From: Maylandia zebra
Taxonomy: Eukaryota > Chordata > Actinopteri > Cichliformes > Cichlidae
DNA: 64,000 bases
NCBI RefSeq assembly: GCF_041146795.1
Contig: NC_135187.1
Span: 2,910,556-2,974,555, forward strand
Direction: 5' to 3'
The translations under genes and the position numbers were made by a program. Numbering within the stretch: the first letter of the stretch is position 1; each line of letters begins with the position of its first letter. Below are positions 55,038-64,000 of the stretch, one piece after another. The notes beneath the pieces are model-generated. The model was not told where the DNA came from. It saw nothing but the letters and a program-made list of their open reading frames with translations, and made no database searches.

Positions 55038-55104
55038 TTTCCATAGAGAGGCACTTTGCATCAGCAGCACCATGCTCCAGTGCTCTGGGAGAGTTTATAG
55101 TCCT
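55038..55104 (+). promoter_or_regulatory. V6 promoter
   Basis: CTTTGCAT at 55,054-55,061 and TTTATAG at 55,094-55,100. Confidence 0.75.
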
Positions 55105-55179
55105 GAGAGTTGAACACTGGATGACTGACAGCTGTCCTTCATCACAACAGAAGCCACAGAAATCCTCCTCATCAAAAAC

Positions 55180-55653
55180 ATGACTTTGATCTGCGTCCTC
55201 ATCTGGACTCTCCTCTGCTGCTGCTTCACAGGTAAAGTCCAGAGAATCAAACTCCTCTCCTCTATCAACATCTGTCCCTCTGAAATGAAGCCCACAAAAC
55301 CATGAAGCTGCTTTATGTTTTTGTCTCTGTGTCCTCAGAGTCCAGAGGACAGATCACAGTGACTCAGCCTGGAGCAGTGAGCTCTGCTGTGGGAGCAACT
55401 GTGAGCATCAAGTGTAGGACCAGTCAGGATGTTTATAACAACAACTATTTAGCCTGGTACCAACAAAAAGATGGAGGAGTTCCTAAACTGCTCATTTACC
55501 TTGCTAGCACTCGATATTCAGGGATTCCAGCTCGTTTTACAGGCAGTGGATCAAACTCTGACTTCACTCTGACCATCAGTGGAGTCCAGGCTGAAGATGC
55601 AGCAGTTTATTACTGTCAGAGTGAACACAATCCTAACAGTCTGTGGGTGTTCA
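55180..55653 (+). CDS. Immunoglobulin light-chain V segment V6 (kappa-like)
   Basis: Leader exon 55180-55231, V exon 55339-55653. CDR1 is short (QDVYNNNY, as in V7), CDR2 YLASTRYS, germline CDR3 [12 protein letters not shown] with Leu where the others have Gln. Open, both Cys and Trp present. Confidence 0.92.
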
Positions 55654-55681
55654 CACAGTGAAAAACAGTCGTACAAAAACC
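55654..55681 (+). promoter_or_regulatory. V6 recombination signal, 12-bp spacer
   Basis: CACAGTG, 12 bp, ACAAAAACC. Confidence 0.95.
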
Positions 55682-55759
55682 TCCCTCAGTCAGACTGAAC
55701 AGAAACTGAAGTGACTGCTGCAGCTGGAAGATACTGCAGAGACTGATACAGTTCACTGA

Positions 55760-57082
<1,323 letters not shown>

Positions 57083-57148
57083 ATTTCCATAGAGGCACTT
57101 TGCATCAGCAGCACCATGCTCCAGTGCTCTGGGAGAGTTTATAGTCCT
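57083..57148 (+). promoter_or_regulatory. V7 promoter
   Basis: CTTTGCAT at 57,098-57,105 and TTTATAG at 57,138-57,144; two bases shorter than the others just before the octamer. Confidence 0.75.
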
Positions 57149-57223
57149 GAGAGTTGAACACTGGATGACTGACAGCTGTCCTTCATCACAACAGAAGCCA
57201 CAGAAATCCTCCTCATCAAAAAC

Positions 57224-57697
57224 ATGACTTTGATCTGCGTCCTCATCTGGACTCTCCTCTGCTGCTGCTTCACAGGTAAAGTCCAGAGAATCAAACTCCT
57301 CTCCTCTATCAACATCTGTCCCTCTGAAATGAAGCCCACAAAACCATGAAGCTGCTTTATGTTTTTGTCTCTGTGTCCTCAGAGTCCAGAGGACAGATCA
57401 CAGTGACTCAGCCTGGAGCAGTGAGCTCTGCTGTGGGAGGAACTGTGAGCATCAAGTGTACGACCAGTCAGAATGTTTATAACAACAACTATTTAGCCTG
57501 GTACCAACAGAAAGATGGAGGAGTTCCCAAACGTCTCATTCACTCTGTTAACACTCGAGATTCAGGGATTCCAGCTCGTTTTACAGGCAGTGGATCAAAC
57601 TCTGACTTCACTCTGACCATCAGTGGAGTCCAGGCTGAAGATGCAGCAGTTTATTACTGTCAGAGTGAACACAATCCTAACAGTCAGTGGGTGTTCA
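57224..57697 (+). CDS. Immunoglobulin light-chain V segment V7 (kappa-like)
   Basis: Leader exon 57224-57275, V exon 57383-57697. CDR1 QNVYNNNY, framework 2 KDGGVPKR (Arg as in V1), CDR2 HSVNTRDS, germline CDR3 [12 protein letters not shown]. Open and complete. It looks like a mosaic: CDR1 as V6, the CDR2 region as V1. Nearest V to the C2-J2 cluster. Confidence 0.92.
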
Positions 57698-57725
57698 CAC
57701 AGTGAAAAACAGTCGTACAAAAACC
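57698..57725 (+). promoter_or_regulatory. V7 recombination signal, 12-bp spacer
   Basis: CACAGTG, 12 bp, ACAAAAACC. Confidence 0.95.
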
Positions 57726-57803
57726 TCCCTCAGTCAGACTGAACAGAAACTGAAGTGACTGCTGCAGCTGGAAGATACTGCAGAGACTGATACAGTTCAC
57801 TGA

Positions 57804-57804
<1 letters not shown>

Positions 57805-57874
<70 letters not shown>
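57805..57874. repeat. (CA)n microsatellite after V7
   Basis: About 35 CA units. Confidence 0.97.
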
Positions 57875-57876
<2 letters not shown>

Positions 57877-60325
57877 GAAAATGTCATTGTTGCTAAAGGA
57901 AAAGAAAGTTGGAAATATATCATTTATTTTTAACAAATCATTTATGACCTTTGACCTCTGCTTCATACCAGCTCAAATAAATCTCAATTTCTAAATATCG
58001 ATCATTATCAAAAATCATATTTCTGTAAGAAAAAAAATCTGACACTAAATGAAGTCACCAAAAGTCAGTGAGTCATAATTATCTGCACAATTTAGCAAAT
58101 ACTTCAAATAGAAACTTTAAGTCCAAATCAGTCAAATGATCAAATTTCCATCTTTTCTTTCTCAGGTTTTTAGATTTTCTCTTTTTTGCTCTTCAACACT
58201 GCCATGGTCCAAAGACCTGTTGACTTCCTATTCATGTTTTTGATTATTAATATGATTCGTTTCATTTATTTTCTGTTTTCCAGTCGCATCTCTTCGTCCC
58301 TCTGTTCCTTATGTTCTGTCAACCCGTGTCTCAGAGCTATTCTCTGGTTCCCTGTTTTATTTGGATTCTGCGTTCTGTGTGAGTGTATTCGTCATGTCTG
58401 ATGAGGTTCAGCTGTGTCTGCCTTCTGTGGTGTATTCCCTCGTTACCCTCTGTGTATATTAGTATGTGTTCTAATAATAGCACTGACACATGTTCACATT
58501 CCTCAAATTGAGTTATTAATATTTAAACAGGTTATAGTCAAAGGTCAGCTGCCAATCTCAGAGTTAACCAACTCTGACTTTAAACTTAGGAGTTAAAACT
58601 GCTTTGTTCCTGAAAGCAGTTGAACAAATTGAGTTGAGATGGAATCTTGAGCTCTCAGTTTGAGAACAGATGAAGGTAAATTTATTGAACCGTTTACCTC
58701 GACTTAAGCACATACCTGTGTACTGAACAGCCCTCGTCAGTGGATCCCAACACCGGTATTTGGCAGTAACAGGTGAGCCTCAACTTTAATTGGTAAAGAG
58801 ACACCATGAGAACTGACATTACAATACTTTTATTTTACAAAAGTCAGCGTCTTTCAGTTCAAAGTTTGTTAGGCAGCTATTGCACATTTAAAACAACAAC
58901 ACAAACACAACGCAGCAACAAGAAACTATGCAGTATATTATAACCGAATACTTAAACATGACTGCACAACAACCTTTCAAAAGAACATTTGTAGATGAAT
59001 TGTTATTTTCCTTCCAATACTTGAAGCATTTTCTGAGCATCACTTTTTGGTGCATGGCTTGTTGCATGCATACCCCACCTGTCTCAACGGGACTATAAAT
59101 ATAACTATATACAGTCACATTTGTAAGAACAAAAAACTTTTATACTAAACACTTTTAAAATGTACAATTTTGAAGAAGCCCAGGAGCAATCCCATTTAAG
59201 AACACTTAGAATAACACAACTTCCTCCCAAAAGGCCACAGGTTTTAACCACAGCTTTCCAGCATCAGTTCATGTAAATGCAGCTACAGCTTTCCAAATCC
59301 CAGGAATCCTTTTAATGCAGTGTTCATAAGATCTTTAAATTGATCCTCGTATGCAACTCCTGATCATAAAAGTCTATGTTGCAGGACCCCAGTGGTGGAA
59401 GTAAGTCAGCCCCAGTTATAAAGACCAGCAGCTCTTCAAACGTGTGGTCCACCTCTTGCTCTTGTTAAAATACATACAACTAGTAAATAAAGCGTAATGT
59501 GTAGGTTCATGAATAAAAGATTTATAATCAGTTACACTGACTGTTATGTAGAGCGGTTGCATTAATGACAATTTAGGAGTCAAAAACAGGTTGTTAGGCA
59601 AAACTAATACTGCGAAGCATCGTATAAAGAAAAAGCAAAGCAATCCTGCCCTCCTAAGACACAGGACATTAATTTTTGTCCTCCGAGTCGGAGACCTGTA
59701 TGTCAAGGACCCTTGACAGGTATTCATATACCTAAATGCCAAGAGAAAGAAAATATGTGTGTCGTCATTAGGATAGGGATTTATGTTGGTGTGAGAGACT
59801 GTAGCCTACAAGTTCATATTGTTCAATGACAGTTATGACATGTTGTGTTTCAGGTGATTTTACAGAAACAAAAACACCAAAATAACGTACTGAATACTTT
59901 TAACAAAAAAACTCTGTATATTAAATGACTTCTTAAAATACCTGCCCCAACACTGATCACGAGAATAGACTCATTCTTATACAGCACTTTTCTGCTCCAC
60001 CTGTGCAGTCAGTGTTTCATACAACAAACTGCAACATGCTGAAACATTTCATTACACAGCATGCAATGAATTTGCATATATGTAATGTCTTTAATATCCT
60101 GCTTAGTAATGGCAGTGTCTCTCAATTCCCCTTCGCACTTACTCTTTAACATAAACTTTGCTTTACTTCATGTATTGAAAGTGGCTTAATTCTACTGACT
60201 CATATTGACTACAGATAGCACACTGGCTTCCAATTAGAACCCTGGAAATCATTATTTAGAGTTTAATATTGACATCACCACAAAAGTAAGACAAAGACTC
60301 GATTCTTATTTATTGTAGATATTTT
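57875..60325. other. Spacer between V7 and C2
   Basis: 57,880-58,170 matches the V3 3' flank. 58,200-58,480 (TGCCATGGTCCAAAGACC, pyrimidine-rich) may be a decayed relative of the TGTCACG-type LTR, since it interrupts the alignment with 40,590. From 59,768 the sequence matches the C1 flank (42,083 onward). No gene recognised. Confidence 0.45.
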
Positions 60326-60331
60326 TTTATT
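60326..60331 (-). terminator. Polyadenylation signal of light-chain C2
   Basis: AATAAA on the minus strand 135 bp past the C2 stop. Confidence 0.65.
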
Positions 60332-60465
60332 CTTTAAAACTTTAAAGAAACTTTAAACTTTAAACAAAGCAATGAAAAATGAGAGAAGAAATTGTATTTT
60401 TTTTTTTTAAAGCTACAGAGTGCAGACTGAAAGTAAGACCAGCATGAAAGTCACAGTTAGTCAGG

Positions 60466-60791
60466 TCAGGACTGGGGACACTGGTCTCTCATCAGTGGCT
60501 CTGAGGCCACAGTGTGGGAGCCCTGGGTGGCCTCACAGGTCACAGAGCCCACCTTCATCCAGTGGTCTGCAGGGAGCCTCAGGGTGCTGCTCCAGCTGTA
60601 GAGGCCGTCGTTCTCCTGCACCACGGGGCTCCTGCTCTCCTCCCAGCTGATGCTGCCACTGCCATCCACCTTCCAGGACAGACTCCAGTCTGAGGGGAAG
60701 CCCTTGTTGGCCACACACATGACTGTAGCCTTCCCCTGTTTCAGCTCCTCACTGGAGGGACCCAGCACCTTCAGGGCGGGGCGGGCATCAC
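60466..60791 (-). CDS. Immunoglobulin light-chain constant segment C2 (kappa-like)
   Basis: 326-bp exon with the same borders and phase as C1. One C1-set Ig domain with all structural residues: first Cys in KATVMCVANK, Trp in LSWKVDG, second Cys in VTCEATQGSH, terminal RDQCPQS. Differs from C1 by Val for Leu before the first Cys and VASE for LVSE near the end. Served by J2a and J2b. Confidence 0.95.
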
Positions 60792-61399
60792 CTAGGAAAC
60801 ACCAATCAGCTTAGAGGGCACGAACCACAATTTGAATTTCTCCGTTAAGAAGTTTCTGTCAGGTGTTTTTTCTGCTCCACCAGTCATTCACTCACACATT
60901 GTTTCACTTCCCTTTAAGAAACCTCTCATGCATATCAGCACAGAGAGAATCATCACACAGTTTGAGCTGAAATATGTTCAAACTACACTGGAAATAAAAA
61001 AACAACAAAACAAAACAGAGATGTGTCAACAATTTTAAAAGATGTTAAGCTTCAACATCATCAGTTCTTCGTAATAAACAGCTTGTTCTGGATAAGAAAC
61101 TCAATACCACTACTTACCTCATGTGTTTTTTTTATTGCTTACATTGTTTTAAATGATATGATACAATAAGAACACCAGAGATCTTTATCTTCACTCTGTG
61201 CAGTTTAACTTTTTTCAGTGGAAATTGTCCTGAGTGTCTGAATAATCATTTCCAAAGCTGACTTTGTTTCTTAGGACAAAATTTATGAATAAAATATGTA
61301 ATCAGTTACACAAAAAGTTTCCTAACCTTTCATATTAAATGAAATTAAAGAAAAGAAAAGAAAATTACATTTAAAAAAAAAGCTCTAAGTCTGACTTAC
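60792..61399 (-). other. J2-C2 intron
   Basis: Shorter than the J1-C1 intron (608 vs 896 bp) after an internal loss; no extra J segment seen. Confidence 0.55.
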
Positions 61400-61437
61400 T
61401 TCCAACTTGCAGTCTGGTTCCTCCACCAAAAGTCCAC
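61400..61437 (-). CDS. Immunoglobulin light-chain joining segment J2a
   Basis: 38 bp encoding [12 protein letters not shown], donor GTAAG. Confidence 0.93.
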
Positions 61438-61476
61438 CACAGTGATACAAACTCATTGAGGCGCCGTACAAAAACC
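61438..61476 (-). promoter_or_regulatory. J2a recombination signal, 23-bp spacer
   Basis: Nonamer GGTTTTTGT, 23 bp, heptamer CACTGTG. Confidence 0.95.
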
Positions 61477-61776
61477 TCTGACTGTAGAGAGACACGGCTC
61501 TCTGTGTGACTGAACTAAACCTACAAGCCCTCAAAATACAACTTTACCATCAGAACTAGAAATAATAATGAATAATATGAAACATCCCAGATTTTCATTG
61601 GAAATTGTCCTGAGTGTCTGAATATTCATTTCCAAAGCTGACTTTGTTTCTTAGGACAAAATTTATGAATAAAATAATTAATCAGTTACACAAAAAGTTT
61701 CCTAGCCTTTCATATTAAATGAAATTAAAGAAAAGAAAATTACATAAAAAAAAAAAAAGCTCTATGGCTGACTTAC

Positions 61777-61814
61777 TTCCAACTTGCAGTCTGGTTCCTC
61801 CACCGAACGTGTAC
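61777..61814 (-). CDS. Immunoglobulin light-chain joining segment J2b
   Basis: 38 bp encoding [12 protein letters not shown]; the only J here with Tyr instead of Trp at its start. Donor GTAAG. Confidence 0.93.
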
Positions 61815-61853
61815 CACAGTGATACAAACTCATTGAGCCGCCGTACAAAAACC
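61815..61853 (-). promoter_or_regulatory. J2b recombination signal, 23-bp spacer
   Basis: Nonamer GGTTTTTGT, 23 bp, heptamer CACTGTG. Confidence 0.95.
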
Positions 61854-63230
61854 TCTGACTGTAGAGAGACACGGCTCTCTGACTCTGAAACAAACAAACT
61901 CAACGATATGAATTCTTTAAATCATAATTTCATAACATATTAATATTTTAATATTTAATATTTTTACATAAAAAAACAACGAAACACAATAAAACTATAT
62001 TCCAATAATCCAATTTGGTCATTTACATTTTACAACTGTTAAGATACATCACTTTAATGCTTCCACCTTCTTTCTCATAACTCTAAACATTAAATTTAAT
62101 TTTCAAGCTACAATCACAAAACTTAAAACTCATCAGGTAAAACCTCACAAATGCATCAAAACAGTTTTATGTTCTCTCACAAACACTTAGTGTCTTCAGA
62201 TCGCGCACAGAACCAGTTAAAATGATAATACTGCTGAGCATTGCACACTACGTCACAAAACAGAGCATGAAACTCAGGTCTTTCCAGTCTCACAGTTTGT
62301 CCTGTTATTCTACAAAACATATAAAATGTCAACCTAAAACAGATGAATGATTCTGAGCAGGGCCGTGCAGAGATGCTGGAAGGGACGGGTGCTCAAAGTT
62401 CAAAAGGGGCACATGGAACCAGGCTGAATAACAACAACACTGTTGCTGTTGAGGGGTTGCTGCTGCTCCTGCTGCAGATAGTGATGGAGGTCTGTGTTGC
62501 TTTGAGACTGTAGACAGTAAAAAGTCCACAGCAGAGATGGTAGCTGATTAAAGAAGTGTTATGACATAATAATAAAATGCAAAGATTGGTGACAGCGCTC
62601 GGAAGCATTAAACAACAAAACTGTGGGAAATGAACTCGGCTCTGCCTGTGAGTCACTCTTCCATCTCCTCATCTCATCTGTCACTCTCCACTTGCTGTAC
62701 ATCTCAGAACAGGGCACACTCTGGTGTTTCATTAATCTATTATTTAATTATCCATACTTAAAAGCTCATGCACCTAATCCAAAATAAAGTAATGATAGAA
62801 AAATGTTATAGAACCAAAGCATTGTGTTTATTATTGTTTTTATACTTGAGCACCTCTGCTATGCAACAACTGGTACAGGCGTTATTGTTACCTGTTGTGA
62901 CGGAGTTACACCGTCCCGGGCCGCAGACAGCTGATCTGGGCGCATACATGCACCACCACCATTAGTTTCTACAATTACTGCGCATCTTTTCGTCGACCGG
63001 GCAGATAAACAAAAAGGGGTGAGAGGTATATTTTGAGCAGCGCAGAAGGTGGCCAACATATTTTCCCACTTACCTTTAATAAAGCCGGTCGCGGAGACTC
63101 GCTGTGATCGCCGATTGTACGGGGGTTATGCAAGCCGATGGTATGGTGTTCTCGGGTTCAAATAGTGGGTTCGCGCACGCTTGAAAGGTCACGCGAACTG
63201 CATTATTTTTTTTGTTTGTTTTTTTGTTGT
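61854..63230. other. Right flank of the light-chain locus
   Basis: AT-rich to 62,340. CAGGGCCGTGCAGAGATGCT at 62,359 resembles the start of a hAT-type dispersed element. 62,880-63,180 is GC-richer with no recognised gene. Confidence 0.35.
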
Positions 63231-63632
63231 TGTGAAATACTGTAGGCTGCCTGGAATTGGCCATAAATGTCTGTATATACATATATGTATTGTAGGAATA
63301 CAGCTGGAAATAAGCTGAGGGGGAAAGGCTGTTTGGTAAAAGAAATAATAAAGAAATGACTATTATGCCTAGTGGGAGGGGCCATGGGGTATAAAAGAAG
63401 GCTGTCAGGGCCTACCTGGGTTCTTTCAGTGAGATGTTACAGAGAGGGTAACATGCAGACTGTGTTTTGTATATAGATGTTTGTTTTGTGTTGACTTAAG
63501 TTAGTTTCCTATTTTCTTTGTAAATAATCTTTTGTGCACCTGGGAGGCCGGCAGAATAAATTATCCACACTGAATGCTTCCTGACTACGCCTGCATTTGT
63601 TCGGGAGAAGTTTAGGAGAGGACCCCGCGACA
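63231..63632 (+). mobile_element. 5' LTR of a retrotransposon (probably Ty3/gypsy type)
   Basis: Starts TGTGAAATACTG and ends CCGCGACA. Contains a TATA box (GTATAAAAGAAGG near 63,389), AATAAA near 63,556, and is followed two bases on by TGGTGTCAGAAGTGGGAT (from 63,636), the usual primer-binding-site position. The left end is placed by TG and the downstream pattern only. Confidence 0.7.
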
Positions 63633-63944
63633 TATGGTGTCAGAAGTGGGATTGCTAGTCGGAAGAGGAAAACGCGCCTCCCAGTTAAGCGCACAGGGCT
63701 GCGGTCCCAGCAGCATGAGCTTCCAGTGGAGAAGACAGCAGAGGAGCTGGCATGGGACACAGTGCCGGCGTCATCTTCTTCAGCAGAGGAGGAGGAGGAG
63801 GTTTCCGGCAGGATTGGTCCAGAATTGCCTACAGCTTCGACCTCAGCACGTAACCCAAATGGAGAGCTGATTGCGATGATGAGGGACTTCCTGGCGGGAC
63901 AGCAAAGGAGACAGGAGGTTTTTTGGCAGAACTCAGGGGGCTGA
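63597..63944 (+). other. Leader/gag-like open frame of the LTR retrotransposon, truncated by context
   Basis: Open for 115 codons across the LTR end and primer site. The part after about 63,660 is rich in Ser/Glu (VPASSSSAEEEEEVSG) and ends GELIAMMRDFLAGQQRRQEV before a TGA. This resembles the low-complexity start of a gag-like frame. The remainder of the element is beyond the window; the TGA suggests decay or a frameshift. Confidence 0.45.
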
Positions 63945-64000
63945 GGACTGTTTCCCCTCCCAACGCTCAGCTGCATTCAGATTTTGCTGGTCAGCAAAGT

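Noticed and set aside
63509-63976. 155-codon minus frame at the right edge
   Set aside because: Antisense of the LTR and gag-like leader; no independent support.

Overview
The window is vertebrate nuclear DNA from a teleost fish, probably a percomorph. The genes have many small GT-AG exons. The pro-opiomelanocortin gene has the teleost layout with no gamma-MSH. The repeats are typical of fish: Tc1, Rex/L2-type LINEs, tRNA-derived SINEs, LTR elements and long CA tracts. Species cannot be fixed from sequence alone.

Left part (1-18,800). A truncated LINE and a decayed Tc1-like copy lie at the edge. TATDN1 (12 coding exons, minus) and NDUFB9 (4 coding exons, plus) then sit head to head over a 335-bp shared promoter gap; the same pair is adjacent and divergent in mammals. 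Next is a six-exon minus-strand gene for a secreted 507-residue coiled-coil plus fibrinogen-domain protein.

Middle part (18,800-29,900). A decayed IS630/Tc1-mariner-like transposon carries a second transposon inside it: a complete Tc1 element with an uninterrupted 340-codon transposase. A solo LTR follows, then a complete pomc gene (ACTH/alpha-MSH, beta-MSH, beta-endorphin).

Right part (29,900-61,900). This is an immunoglobulin light-chain locus of kappa-like type. Seven V segments lie on the plus strand, each with a leader exon and a 12-bp-spacer recombination signal. Two J-J-C clusters (two J, one C each) lie on the minus strand with 23-bp-spacer signals. V and J-C are therefore in opposite orientation, so joining must go by inversion. 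Leaders, leader introns and promoters are nearly identical between V segments, while differences gather in the CDRs. V5 is dead: a 3.35-kb LINE separates its promoter from its body, the leader has lost its ATG, and there is a stop near the end of CDR2. Blocks have been duplicated: V2-V3 matches V5-V6, and V3-C1-J1 matches V7-C2-J2. At one matched site one copy keeps a 1.8-kb LTR element and the other only a solo LTR with the same target duplication.

The right edge (63,231-64,000) is the 5' LTR, primer-binding-site region and start of the internal part of an LTR retrotransposon cut off by the window. No tRNA, rRNA or CRISPR array was found.
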